A DNA stretch of 44,582 bases from contig LFEN01000082.1 of assembly GCA_001510075.1 (NCBI GenBank), positions 1-44,582 of the forward strand, written 5' to 3'. This stretch comes from Alphaproteobacteria bacterium casp-alpha2 (GTDB lineage Bacteria; Pseudomonadota; Alphaproteobacteria; Rhodospirillales; Casp-alpha2). Below, in pieces: positions 27,126 to 35,129 of this stretch. Made by a program: the position numbers and the translations under genes. How positions within the stretch are numbered: the first letter of the stretch is position 1; each line of letters starts with the position of its first letter. The notes below the pieces were generated by a model. That model was not told where the DNA came from. It was given only the letters and a program-made list of their open reading frames with translations, and did not search any database.

Positions 27126-27131
27126 GCGCGC
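27109..27131. terminator. Palindrome between convergent gapR and cysC
   Basis: GCGCGCTCAGC and GCTGAGCGCGC are perfect 11-base complements around one central base. The palindrome covers the gapR stop codon and abuts the cysC stop. It would form a very stable hairpin on either strand. No T-run follows, so it may be a bidirectional barrier or mRNA end rather than a classical intrinsic terminator. Confidence 0.45.
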
Positions 27132-27740
27132 TCATTCGGCTTCCAGCGCAAAAGCCTTTGCCACGTAATCCTCAAGTAGCGCCAGGCTTTCTTCGACCGA
27201 AAGTACGCCCGTGTTGACGACCAGCTCAGGTGCCTCAGGGCTCTCATAAGGGGCGGAAACACCGGTGAAGTCCGGAATTTCCCCCGACCTCGCCTTTTTG
27301 TAGTGACCCTTGGGGTCGCGTCCCTCGCATACATCGAGGCTGGCGCTCAGGTAAACCTCGTGAAAGCGGTCCTTTGCTGCCGCCCTGGCCGCGTCGCGGG
27401 CCGCCTGGTAAGGGGAAATAAAGGCGGTCACGGTAATCATCCCGGCACTCGCGTACAGCCCCGCCACCTCGCCGACACGGCGGATATTTTCCGCCCGGTC
27501 TTGCGGAGAAAAGCCGAGATCCGAATTCAAGCCGTGGCGAAGATTATCGCCATCCATGACAAAGACTTGGCGGCCTTTGGCGAACAGGCTTCGCTCCAAC
27601 TCGAACGCCAGGGTCGACTTTCCCGACCCCGGCAATCCGGTCATCCATAAAACGCCGCCTTTGTGACCTTGGCGCTGCCAGCGGTCCTGATCAGACACCC
27701 GGTGTTCGATTTCGACAATATTTTGTGATTTGATGGACAT
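27132..27740 (-). CDS. cysC: Adenylylsulfate kinase
   Basis: Phosphorylates adenosine 5'-phosphosulfate to PAPS with ATP. The 202 residues are a full stand-alone CysC: Walker A GLPGSGKST (~35-43), MDGDNLRHGLNSDLGFSPQDRAENIRRVGEVA, and the FISPY segment with the conserved serine. The CysN GTPase domain to which it is often fused is absent, and no cysD or cysN is nearby. It lies 33 bases downstream of the auxiliary lipoprotein gene, so it may be read from the Mla-like operon, though the link is not obviously functional. Confidence 0.92.
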   Translation of the reverse strand: MSIKSQNIVEIEHRVSDQDRWQRQGHKGGVLWMTGLPGSGKSTLAFELERSLFAKGRQVFVMDGDNLRHGLNSDLGFSPQDRAENIRRVGEVAGLYASAGMITVTAFISPYQAARDAARAAAKDRFHEVYLSASLDVCEGRDPKGHYKKARSGEIPDFTGVSAPYESPEAPELVVNTGVLSVEESLALLEDYVAKAFALEAE

Positions 27741-27773
27741 GAAATCAAAGCCGGGAACGAAGCACGCCCCCCC

Positions 27774-28382
27774 TTAACGTTTCGACAGATCGGTGATGAA
27801 TTTAGCGTAAATGGCGCTGAGCGATTTGTTCAGGGACGCCACTGCATCCCCGACCCCTTTGCCGTCTGAATCCGTTTCCATCCGGTAGGTATCGAGAAAA
27901 ATAAGTTTGCCCCCGGCTGCTTTTCTCAACCCAAGTTCAATTTCAAGCACTGCCTTGGGCTGCTCGCCGTTGATTTTTTCCAACCGTTTGATTTTTCCCG
28001 ACAGCACGTAATCGGCCGGAATTCGCAATTCAGGGGTCACCACCGTATCGGATATCTTGGCCCGGCGGAGATACGTCACCAATTCGTCGCGCAGCATCAC
28101 CGTCGGCGGCTGGGTCCAGAAATGATAATGGTATTCCTTCACCTGATAGGATTTTCCTGGTTCCGAATAGACAATGGGACGGCCCGCCGTCAGCCCGTCG
28201 GCGACAAAGCGATCGACTTCCAGGGTGCCGGGAAACAGCTTCTTGCCGACGGACGGCTCCGCCGCTTGCAGGCGATAGAACTGATCATCGGGAACCACCG
28301 GTGCGCCGCCGCAGGCGTTAAGCAATCCGGTCAGCACCCCGGCGATCACCAGGGCCGTTAAGGGAAATAATTTTTGCATCAT
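27774..28382 (-). CDS. ABC-type transport auxiliary lipoprotein (PqiC/LptE-like fold family)
   Basis: Outer-membrane-directed lipoprotein of 202 residues. The signal MMQKLFPLTALVIAGVLTGLLNAC has a lipobox with Cys24. FYRLQAAEPS and the later YHYHFWTQPPTVMLRDELVTYLR fit the ABC-transport auxiliary family that includes PqiC and accompanies MCE-type lipid transporters. It lies directly after the MlaD gene on the same strand and would connect the periplasmic MCE protein to the outer membrane. Confidence 0.87.
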   Translation of the reverse strand: MMQKLFPLTALVIAGVLTGLLNACGGAPVVPDDQFYRLQAAEPSVGKKLFPGTLEVDRFVADGLTAGRPIVYSEPGKSYQVKEYHYHFWTQPPTVMLRDELVTYLRRAKISDTVVTPELRIPADYVLSGKIKRLEKINGEQPKAVLEIELGLRKAAGGKLIFLDTYRMETDSDGKGVGDAVASLNKSLSAIYAKFITDLSKR

Positions 28383-28420
28383 CTTAAATCACCTGTTTCA
28401 AAAATTTCAGCTCGCCTAAA

Positions 28421-29395
28421 TTATTTATTGCCCTTGTCTTCCGGCGACTGGCTGCCCAGCAACAGGCCAGGGTTGGCCCTGATCTGGCGGGTGAATTCAT
28501 ACATGTTGCGTGCCGCGCCTTCCATGTTCTGGTTAATGGAATCGATGTGGCGCGAGACCGATTCGACGATGTAACGGGTTTCGTCGATGGTCTTGCGTAT
28601 ATCGCCGGATTCGCTGACGACCAATTTACCGACATCCCCGGCCATGGTGTTCATCTATATACTGGCCTCGTTGAGGTTGCTGATGACGGCTTCTAATTTT
28701 TCCCGCGTTTGCGGTGTTATCAGTTTTTGCAGCTCGTCGGCAGTACCATTCAATTTGCCCGAAAAGGACTCGATATTATCGGCGATCACGGGGACGCGCT
28801 CCGCCATCAGGGCGACGACTTCGGCCAAATCTTGCGTAACCTTGCGGACCTCCTCAAAAAGCGCCGAGGCGTCTTTCTCGATAATGCCGTTTACGTTGCC
28901 GACCGCCCTGTTGACGTTTTCCAACAGCGGCTTGATGTTGGAGTCCATTAAATCGCCCAACTGCCCGGCGACACCGGAAACAACGGCGAAAACATCTGAA
29001 CGTTCCTTGGAAATGATCATCTCGCCGGGCTTCAGCGAGACCTTGTCGTTGCCTGCTTTGACGCTGATCGTCACCGCGGCCAACAAGCCCGGCGCTGCGA
29101 TTTCGCCGATGCTGTCCTTGGGGATGCGCCAGTCCTTAATGATGCTGAAATCAATGCGGAACCGCATGCGCCCGTCTTTTTCTTCCGGCGTGATTTCTTC
29201 GACCTGGCCGATGGGGTAGCCCTCATAGACGACCTGGGTGCCGAATTTGATTCCGGTAACATTGGAATAATACGTGAAATAATTATCCACGGCCCCGGTT
29301 CGCCCGGTGAGCATGGCGACCGTCATGATCACCGCACCAATGATGGTCATAACGAACAGGCCAACGATGAAATAATTTATCTTAGCGCTTCTCAT
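28421..29395 (-). pseudogene. MlaD-like MCE-domain protein, split by an in-frame amber codon
   Basis: Periplasmic substrate-binding component of an Mla-type lipid transporter. One N-terminal membrane helix (~7-30) anchors it. The MCE domain follows (~38-115; YSNVTGIKFGTQVVYEGYPIGQVEEI), then a long helical region. TAG at 28655-28657 stops it after residue 246 (NLNEASI). The same frame continues at once with ATG (MNTMAGDVGKLVVSES) for 77 residues to 28421, giving ~324 residues when joined, a normal length. The MCE domain itself is intact, so a truncated product might keep function; reinitiation at the adjacent ATG is possible. Starts in an ATGA overlap with mlaF. A real mutation and a base-call error cannot be told apart. 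Confidence 0.85.
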
Positions 29396-30228
29396 AAGGG
29401 CCGGCTCCCTGCTTCAAATTTTTCACCCGTAAGCCGAGCCAGATATTCATCCGGGTCCATGGTGTCGTCTTCGGGCACACGGTTTAAAAGGTTGTAGATA
29501 CGTTCGTTGCTGGAACTGCGGACTTCTTCGACAGTCCCGACCATGAGAATGTCGCCCCGGTCCAGCACGGTAATACGGTCGGCGATCTTGAAGGCACTTT
29601 CCAGCTCATGGGTGACGACGACGATGGTCATGCCCATGGCTTCCCTGAGATTAAGGATCAAATCGTCCAGCGCGGAAGCGACAGCCGGGTCAAGCCCGGC
29701 GGATGGTTCGTCGCAGAAAAGGATCTTCGGGTCCATGATGATGGCGCGGGCAAAGGCGGCGCGCTTGATCATGCCGCCCGAAAGCTCAGCCGGGGTCAAA
29801 TCCTCGAAGCCGCCTAATTCAACCACCTGGAGCTTCATTCGGGCCATGATCTCCATCGTCGACCATTCCAGATCGGTGTGTTCATAGAGCGGCAACATGA
29901 CGTTTTCGCCGACCGTCAACGAGCTGAACAACGCCCCACCTTGAAACGCCACCCCCAGCTTCTTGCGCAGTTCAACAAATTCAAGCGCGCTCAGTTTGTC
30001 GATGTCCCGGCCGAGAATACGCATGGTGCCCGACGTCTTCGTCTCCAAGGCCATTAAATGGCGAAGCAGGGTGCTTTTGCCCGACCCGCTGCCGCCCATA
30101 ATGACCATGATCTCGCCCTCGTGGACATCCAGGGTGATGCCGTTGAGAATTTTACGATCCCCATAATGGGTGACCAGGTTTTCAACCTCGATGACCGAAT
30201 TGGGCGATTTTTGTTCGTTTTGCGTCAT
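29392..30228 (-). CDS. mlaF: Mla-type lipid ABC transporter ATP-binding protein
   Basis: Cytoplasmic ATPase of 278 residues that drives MlaE. Walker A GGSGSGKST (~45-53), signature LSGGMIKRAAFARA, Walker B ILFCDEPSAGLDP and the switch His in VVVTHELES are all present. The signature variant LSGGMxKR is typical of MlaF-type ATPases. It lies 22 bases after mlaE and overlaps mlaD by ATGA. In E. coli, MlaF also binds the STAS protein MlaB; here a STAS gene is two genes upstream. Confidence 0.93.
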   Translation of the reverse strand: MTQNEQKSPNSVIEVENLVTHYGDRKILNGITLDVHEGEIMVIMGGSGSGKSTLLRHLMALETKTSGTMRILGRDIDKLSALEFVELRKKLGVAFQGGALFSSLTVGENVMLPLYEHTDLEWSTMEIMARMKLQVVELGGFEDLTPAELSGGMIKRAAFARAIIMDPKILFCDEPSAGLDPAVASALDDLILNLREAMGMTIVVVTHELESAFKIADRITVLDRGDILMVGTVEEVRSSSNERIYNLLNRVPEDDTMDPDEYLARLTGEKFEAGSRPL

Positions 30229-30250
30229 TTTATCGAGCTCTTCCCGGCGC

Positions 30251-31066
30251 CTATAGGGTCGACAGAATAACGACGACCATGGCCGTCACAATGATCGCGG
30301 AAATAGCCTGAACGACTGATCGTGTCGTAGCTTTGCCGACACCCTCCGCGCCGCCCTCAACGCTGGCCCCATTAACGACGCCAATGACCGCTATTTCGAT
30401 GGCGTAAATAACGCTTTTGCCGAGGCCATGAAGGACATCGTCAATGGTCAGAATATCGATAATCTGATCAAGATAGGCGGCCAGTGATATCCCGAGTTCG
30501 ACGTTGATGTAGATGCCCGCCAGATAGAGGCCGACGACATTGCTCATCATCGTCAAACAGGGGACCATGATCAGCATCGCAATCAGCGGCGGCGCCACCA
30601 GAAAGCGTATCGGGCTGACCCCCATGACCTTCAGCGCGTCGATTTCCTGATTGATCTTCATCGTGCCGATGCGGGCCGCCAACGCCGACCCCGAGCGCCC
30701 GGCGACCAGAATGCCGGTGATCATGGGCGCAAATTCCCTGACCACGATGAAGGCAAGGCCGGCCGTGACATGGCTTTCGGCGCCGAAAATACGCAGCGTA
30801 TAGATGCCCTGGATCGCCAGGGTGACGCTGATTGATCCGCCAAGCAGGGCGATGATGGGGATGGCGGAAATGCCAATATCCATCATCTGCTGGATAACCG
30901 CATTGAGCCTGACGGGTTGCTTCATACGGTAACCGAAGAACAGCCAATAAAGACTTTCCGCCACCATCACGCCGCCGTTGCCGACTTCTTCGATGCCGGC
31001 AACCGTCGTCCGCCCGACCTTGTCGAAAAACCGGCCAATGGCGCTTTTAGGGGTTGTTGATTCCAT
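30251..31066 (-). CDS. mlaE: Mla-type lipid ABC transporter permease
   Basis: Inner-membrane permease of 271 residues with the MlaE (DUF140) pattern: an amphipathic N terminus, about five membrane segments, and the signature GRSGSALAARIGTMKINQEIDAL (~123-145) followed by PIRFLVAPPLIAM. The transporter exchanges phospholipids or related lipids between the membranes. It starts 7 bases after the STAS gene, indicating one operon. Confidence 0.93.
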   Translation of the reverse strand: MESTTPKSAIGRFFDKVGRTTVAGIEEVGNGGVMVAESLYWLFFGYRMKQPVRLNAVIQQMMDIGISAIPIIALLGGSISVTLAIQGIYTLRIFGAESHVTAGLAFIVVREFAPMITGILVAGRSGSALAARIGTMKINQEIDALKVMGVSPIRFLVAPPLIAMLIMVPCLTMMSNVVGLYLAGIYINVELGISLAAYLDQIIDILTIDDVLHGLGKSVIYAIEIAVIGVVNGASVEGGAEGVGKATTRSVVQAISAIIVTAMVVVILSTL

Positions 31067-31073
31067 CGTCCGC

Positions 31074-31406
31074 TTAACCGATTTCCTTCAGGGCGTCGTC
31101 GATGGTGTCACAGATGGTGAACACCTTATCCAGGCGGGCCAATTGCAATACCCGCATGGCGCCATCACTGACGGCGACAAGGATCAGGGTTGTGCCTTTT
31201 TTGCGCGCTGTCTGCAGGCTTTCGACAAGAGAGGCGACGCCGGATGAATCGATGTAATTGATAGCGCTGAGATCGACCAGCACGGGCAATGAGCGCTCGA
31301 CGCATGCCAGCAGAATGGTCCGGGCCTCCGGCGAGTTCTGCAAATCCACGTCGCCTTTAAGGGAGACGATCACGCAACCGCCTTGATCTTGAATTTCGTG
31401 TTCCAT
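31074..31406 (-). CDS. STAS-domain protein (MlaB-like / anti-sigma antagonist-like)
   Basis: Small cytoplasmic STAS protein of 110 residues. The phosphorylation segment INYIDSSGVASLVE places Ser54 exactly where SpoIIAA and RsbV are phosphorylated. E. coli MlaB, which binds MlaF, has a Thr-containing variant at this site. The gene lies between a phosphatase/kinase gene (11 bases upstream) and mlaE (7 bases downstream). It could therefore act as an MlaB subunit, as a partner-switching antagonist, or as both. Confidence 0.9.
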   Translation of the reverse strand: MEHEIQDQGGCVIVSLKGDVDLQNSPEARTILLACVERSLPVLVDLSAINYIDSSGVASLVESLQTARKKGTTLILVAVSDGAMRVLQLARLDKVFTICDTIDDALKEIG

Positions 31407-31417
31407 GTCGCCTTCCC

Positions 31418-33235
31418 TTACGTGATTCTTTTGACCATTTTCAAAAGATTACCGCCGTCGCTCGGCGGCGGCATAAACATTACCTCATCCATCACTTCGC
31501 GTATGAAATGCGTTCCCAGTCCCCCGGGGCGCACGTCATCCAAATCCCTGGGCTTGACCGCCGCCACATCAATGGTTTCGGCAAAGTCCCTGAGCAGAAT
31601 AACCAAGTCTTCACCCTTACGGCAAATTTCCATGGCAATTTCACCGTTGGGCGAGCCGCCATAGGCATGGCGAATGATATTCTGGCAGGCCTCGTCAACG
31701 GCAATAACGACATCCCGGATCACGTCTTCGCCGGCGCCGCAAAAACGCGCCGTTTCCGAAACCGCATTGCGAACCAGTTTCAGCCGGTCCGGTTGGGACG
31801 GGACGCTCAGGTGAAGCAGGACTTCCGCTTCCTCGCTCCCGGCGTCTTTTTTATCTTTGCTGCCTTTGGTGACTTTACCACCAGCAACCCTGGCCGCATG
31901 ACCGGTGGCGTCGTCGATAGCGAGCAACGTCAAATCATCACGAAGCGCCACATCGCCGCGATTGACCATGGAAATGACGGCGTTCAATCGTCCATTGATA
32001 TGAAGCGACTGGTTTTCCCTGATCAGATCCTTGAAGCCGGAGACCCCCAATTCGCGACCGTCTTCCAGATAGCCTTCGGTCACGCCATCGGTGAAGATAT
32101 AGAGTGTCCCGCCGTCGAGCTTGATCTCGATTTCTGGAAATTCACTGTTCTCCTCCATCGACGGCAAAATGCCCAACGGCGGCGCTTCGGCGGGAAAGTC
32201 GATAAATTCGCCGTCCGTGTTATGAAACAACGGCGGTTCGTGTCCGGCGTTGGCCATCCGCACGATTCCGGTTTTAGGATCGTAAATGCCGCCGGCCATG
32301 GTAACGAACATGCCGCGCGTCGCGGTTTCACAGATTTCATCATTGATGCGGGCCATCAGTCGCCCCGGTTGGCGCAGCGTTTTCCCCAAGCAGCGATACA
32401 GACTGGCCGTTTTCGCCATCATCAGGGCTGCGTTCATGCCTTTTCCGGAAACGTCGCCCAAATTGAAACAGATACGATCATCGTCGAGCACGAAGAAATC
32501 AAAAAAATCCCCGGACACGGTTCGCGCCGCGTGATTGACGCCGGCGACGGGAAAATCGTCATCGCCGGGATCAGGCAGTAACGAGCGTTGAATTTCCGCC
32601 GCCAGTTCCAGTTCGCGGGCGATCTTTTCCTGTTCCACCAGGGCCTCGGCCTGGCGCGCATTGTGAATGGCCAGGGCAGCTGATGCGCTAAGCACCTGCA
32701 GGAGGTGTAAATCGGAATCCTCGAATAGACCGTCGCCGCCCCGCTTGTTGATCAATTCAATGGCCCCGATGCGCTCACCCTTGACGCTCATCGGCGCGCA
32801 CAGGATGGACCGGGTCACCACCCCGGTTTCTTCATCAACGCCGCCGTGAAAACCGGCGTCTTTGGAAACGTCGCGGACGATTTCCCCGCTCCCATTCTGG
32901 ACACACCGCCCAACGATCCCTTGGCCCGCATTCAGGGTCAGGCCGGTAATTTCCGTCGGGCCTTCGCAGGCGTGGCAACGAAGGGTTTCGCCCTTGTCAT
33001 CCAGCAGGAACAGCGCCCCGCCTTCCGCGTCAACGTATTCCGTGATCAGTTCGATGGCGCGTTTCAGGGACGCCTCAATATCCAGGGACGAGGAAAAGTC
33101 CTGGCCCATGGCGGCGAGAAGTTCCAGATGATCATAAATCTGGGACTCGCTGCCGTCTGCGGACATCGGCGACATTTTGGAATCTGCGGCCTGACGCTTG
33201 CCCATTTGGGCGCTCCCCCGAGAGTCTAGCTTCAA
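31418..33235 (-). CDS. GAF-PP2C (SpoIIE)-HATPase partner-switching regulator
   Basis: Cytoplasmic signalling protein of 605 residues with three domains. A GAF sensor (~35-195) is followed by a SpoIIE-type PP2C phosphatase (~210-430), with metal-binding aspartates in VSGDFFDFF and LGDVSGKG plus FTDGVTEG. A C-terminal anti-sigma-type HATPase (~465-600) has the N box DEACQNIIRHAY and GGLGTHFI. It thus carries both a Ser/Thr phosphatase and a potential STAS kinase in one chain, comparable to the PP2C-plus-kinase proteins HsbR and SypE. It heads the operon STAS-mlaE-mlaF-mlaD-lipoprotein. The start could also be Met11 or a later Met. Confidence 0.9.
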   Translation of the reverse strand: MKLDSRGSAQMGKRQAADSKMSPMSADGSESQIYDHLELLAAMGQDFSSSLDIEASLKRAIELITEYVDAEGGALFLLDDKGETLRCHACEGPTEITGLTLNAGQGIVGRCVQNGSGEIVRDVSKDAGFHGGVDEETGVVTRSILCAPMSVKGERIGAIELINKRGGDGLFEDSDLHLLQVLSASAALAIHNARQAEALVEQEKIARELELAAEIQRSLLPDPGDDDFPVAGVNHAARTVSGDFFDFFVLDDDRICFNLGDVSGKGMNAALMMAKTASLYRCLGKTLRQPGRLMARINDEICETATRGMFVTMAGGIYDPKTGIVRMANAGHEPPLFHNTDGEFIDFPAEAPPLGILPSMEENSEFPEIEIKLDGGTLYIFTDGVTEGYLEDGRELGVSGFKDLIRENQSLHINGRLNAVISMVNRGDVALRDDLTLLAIDDATGHAARVAGGKVTKGSKDKKDAGSEEAEVLLHLSVPSQPDRLKLVRNAVSETARFCGAGEDVIRDVVIAVDEACQNIIRHAYGGSPNGEIAMEICRKGEDLVILLRDFAETIDVAAVKPRDLDDVRPGGLGTHFIREVMDEVMFMPPPSDGGNLLKMVKRIT

Positions 33236-33334
33236 AATTCACGAAAACGTTTGTTGTTAGAATAGGATAGACCGTGGCATATGTGAAAGCCAGATGTGAC
33301 ATGGAATGAAGCTTGTATCGGAGGATTTCCCGGA

Positions 33335-33559
33335 ATGGCTGCTTTTAAGGACAAAAAGTTACTGAAAACGGGGGTTATCGGCGCCGGCATCACCGCCGTT
33401 TGCTGTTTAACGCCGATTTTGGTGATTGCCTTCGGGGCGGTCGGTCTGTCGGCCTGGGTCGGCTGGCTGGATTACGTGCTGTTTCCCCTTCTCGCCCTGT
33501 TTGTCTTAATGATCGCCTATGCTCTGTACAGTCGGCGTAAAACAACGGAGAAATGTTGA
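33335..33559 (+). CDS. merF: Mercury transport protein MerF
   Basis: Small inner-membrane Hg(II) importer of 74 residues. Two hydrophobic helices flank the fold, with the vicinal Cys pair in TAVCCLTPILVIAFGAVGLSA, the MerF signature, and GWLDYVLFPLLALFV after it. The C-terminal Cys pair of classical MerF is reduced to one terminal Cys (TTEKC). The start ATG 33335 follows GGAGG; the open frame from 33296 adds unsupported residues. No merR, merP or merA is in this window. It overlaps the next gene by TGATG. Confidence 0.9.
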   Translation: MAAFKDKKLLKTGVIGAGITAVCCLTPILVIAFGAVGLSAWVGWLDYVLFPLLALFVLMIAYALYSRRKTTEKC

Positions 33560-33789
33560 TGAACGACGTCACGCCCGTACTGCTGTCGGAAATTACCTGT
33601 CCCCAATGCGGGCACCGGAAAACCGAGACCATGCCGGCGAATAGCTGCACCTATTATTATGAATGCGAGGAATGCGGAACCCTGCTCAAGCCTTTGCCAG
33701 GGGATTGCTGCGTTTTTTGTTCCTATGGCTCGGTGAAATGCCCGCCCATACAGATGGGCGGCGGGCAGATGGGCGGCGGGTGCGGTTAA
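33559..33789 (+). CDS. GDCCVxC-type cysteine-rich protein
   Basis: Small cysteine-rich protein of 76 residues from the ATG that overlaps the merF stop; an ATG two codons upstream (33553) is an alternative. It has CPQCGH, CEECG and the defining GDCCVFCSYGSVKCPP, the cysteine form of a family that is also known with selenocysteine. The association with merF suggests metal or mercury binding, which is inference. The C-terminal QMGGGQMGGGCG comes from a perfect 15-bp tandem duplication. Confidence 0.85.
   Translation: MNDVTPVLLSEITCPQCGHRKTETMPANSCTYYYECEECGTLLKPLPGDCCVFCSYGSVKCPPIQMGGGQMGGGCG
33751..33780 (+). repeat. 15-bp tandem duplication
   Basis: Two perfect copies of CAGATGGGCGGCGGG at 33751-33765 and 33766-33780. 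It keeps the reading frame and encodes QMGGG twice at the end of the GDCCVxC protein. Confidence 0.9.
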
Positions 33790-33792
33790 ACC

Positions 33793-33894
33793 TTATCTGG
33801 GAAACCACTCGGGAAAGAAAAAAAACAGGGCATAAAATACCACCAGCCCAATAGTCGGAACGGCCAGGACGATAACTTTAACGGGTGGCCGCAT
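33793..33894 (-). CDS. Possible 33-residue single-helix membrane protein
   Basis: A short open frame: ATG at 33894, TAA ending at 33793. It encodes a basic start (MRPPVKV), one hydrophobic helix (residues ~7-28, including VPTIGLVVFYALFFFF) and a short aromatic tail (PEWFPR). The arrangement fits small single-span membrane proteins, and oxidase genes lie close by. The ribosome site is weak (GGGAAA). It lies about 90 bases downstream of the DUF2189 gene on the same strand. Too short to judge firmly. Confidence 0.35.
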   Translation of the reverse strand: MRPPVKVIVLAVPTIGLVVFYALFFFFPEWFPR

Positions 33895-33983
33895 TAACTG
33901 TTTCCCATAGTGCGTTGAAGAAGGGTGCGTTGAAGGGGTGTGTCTAAAACGCCAGGCTGACTTTTACAACGGCACCGGTCCGT

Positions 33984-34799
33984 TCAACATTCCACGACTT
34001 TTCTATAGAGATGCCACGTTGCGTGCCCGATCACCGGGAGAACGACACAAAGACCAACAAAGAACGGCAAGGATCCGACAAATAACAAGGCCACAACGAT
34101 CATGCCCCATGCCGCCATCGGGATTGGATTGGCGACAACCGCCCTTACCGATGTTTTAATCGCCAAGAGAACGCCAGCATCAACATCCAGCAACATCGGA
34201 AAAGAAACGACGCTGAAGCTTAGAACGACGACGGCGAATATAAGGCCGGCGCTGCAGCTGGCGATGATCATCGACAAGCCCTCAGGCGTGGTGAACACTT
34301 GCTGGACGAATCCCAAATAGGATTCCGGGGGGGCGCTGCCAAAATTTTGTTCATAAATAGTTTGGGCGACAAAAACCCAGACGAAATAAATCAACATCAA
34401 CACAACGCCGAGATTCCCGATGGCGTTTATCGAATGCGATTTAAAAACCAAAAACGCATTTGTCCGCGAGGTAAAACGGCCAAATTCGCGCCGCCGGCTT
34501 AATTCATACGTGCCGACCGCCACCAACGGCCCTAACAAGGTGTAGCCGGCAAGTAGCGGAAATACGAACGACAATAAATCCAGATCGCCATAAAATGCTG
34601 CGATGGCAAATGTAACAACGGGATAAATAATGGCCAGAAAGAAGAGATGGGTGGGCATCGCGTTGAAGTCCGCGAGACCCTTGGAAAGCGCATCCAGAAG
34701 ATCGGCAATGCCAATCTTCTTAATAACGGGCCTGGCAGTTCGTGTTTCACGTTCAAATCGTGCTTCACGGTCAATAGGCGAAACATTAGCAGGAGCCAT
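33984..34799 (-). CDS. DUF2189 family membrane protein
   Basis: Integral membrane protein of 271 residues with about six hydrophobic segments. It matches DUF2189 through GLADFNAMPTHLFFLAIIYPV, LFPLLAGYTLLGPLVAVGTYELSRRRE-like text (here FVFPLLAGYTLLGPL), the segment SFSVVSFPMLLDVDAGVLLAI, and GHATWHLYRKVV at the end. A strong ribosome site, GGAGGTGAT, lies ~5 bases before the ATG. It diverges from the CoxMNOP-like oxidase operon, and DUF2189 genes are often seen next to oxidase genes. Function unknown. Confidence 0.87.
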   Translation of the reverse strand: MAPANVSPIDREARFERETRTARPVIKKIGIADLLDALSKGLADFNAMPTHLFFLAIIYPVVTFAIAAFYGDLDLLSFVFPLLAGYTLLGPLVAVGTYELSRRREFGRFTSRTNAFLVFKSHSINAIGNLGVVLMLIYFVWVFVAQTIYEQNFGSAPPESYLGFVQQVFTTPEGLSMIIASCSAGLIFAVVVLSFSVVSFPMLLDVDAGVLLAIKTSVRAVVANPIPMAAWGMIVVALLFVGSLPFFVGLCVVLPVIGHATWHLYRKVVEC

Positions 34800-35129
34800 A
34801 ATATCACCTCCGGAACCTTGGTTCGGGGGTCACGTGTTAACAGATAGGCCAGCGGCCAAATACAGCCGCTTGTCAGTTAGAAACGCCACCCTAAACGTAA
34901 CTCACCCTGTATACATATATTAGGCGAGAAAACTTATTCACGCAATTGACTCTCATGATCAATTTAATATTGTTAGAATGCCGGTTTGCATTTATAAGAA
35001 AGTTCTCAAGAACGAACAATCGCAGTTACAGGGAATATTGGGTCAGGGTAACAAAAATTAATAAGAAAATTTCAATCCTCGGCTTCTCAGATTTATCTTT
35101 AAAGTAAACAAGAGAAGGTTGAACACAGA
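34800..35129. other. 330-base divergent intergenic region
   Basis: AT-rich region between the DUF2189 gene (minus) and the oxidase operon (plus). It contains the DUF2189 ribosome site, a candidate promoter at 34946-34973, and a palindromic element GTTCT-CA-AGAAC at 35002-35013. The leader of the oxidase operon would be about 150 bases long. No RNA gene, terminator or known regulator box could be assigned. Confidence 0.5.
34946..34973 (+). promoter_or_regulatory. Candidate sigma-70 promoter of the CoxMNOP-like operon
   Basis: TTGACT and TATTGT separated by 16 bases. The -35 element is good and the -10 element has four of six consensus bases. A GTTCT-CA-AGAAC inverted repeat lies ~29 bases downstream of the -10 element and could be an operator. 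Confidence 0.35.

Noticed and set aside
28655-28657. Pyrrolysine or programmed read-through at the MlaD TAG
   Set aside because: No downstream element or pyl genes seen, and MlaD has no known non-standard residue; mutation or error is simpler.
33700-33740. Selenocysteine in the GDCCVxC protein
   Set aside because: All positions of the motif are ordinary cysteine codons; there is no in-frame TGA.
34946-34962. FNR/Anr box (TTGAC...ATCAA) before the oxidase operon
   Set aside because: Half-site spacing is 7 bases instead of the 4 of TTGAT-N4-ATCAA, and one half-site deviates.
35002-35013. LexA box at GTTCTCAAGAAC
   Set aside because: Alphaproteobacterial LexA sites are direct repeats GTTC-N7-GTTC; this is a short inverted repeat and no SOS gene follows.
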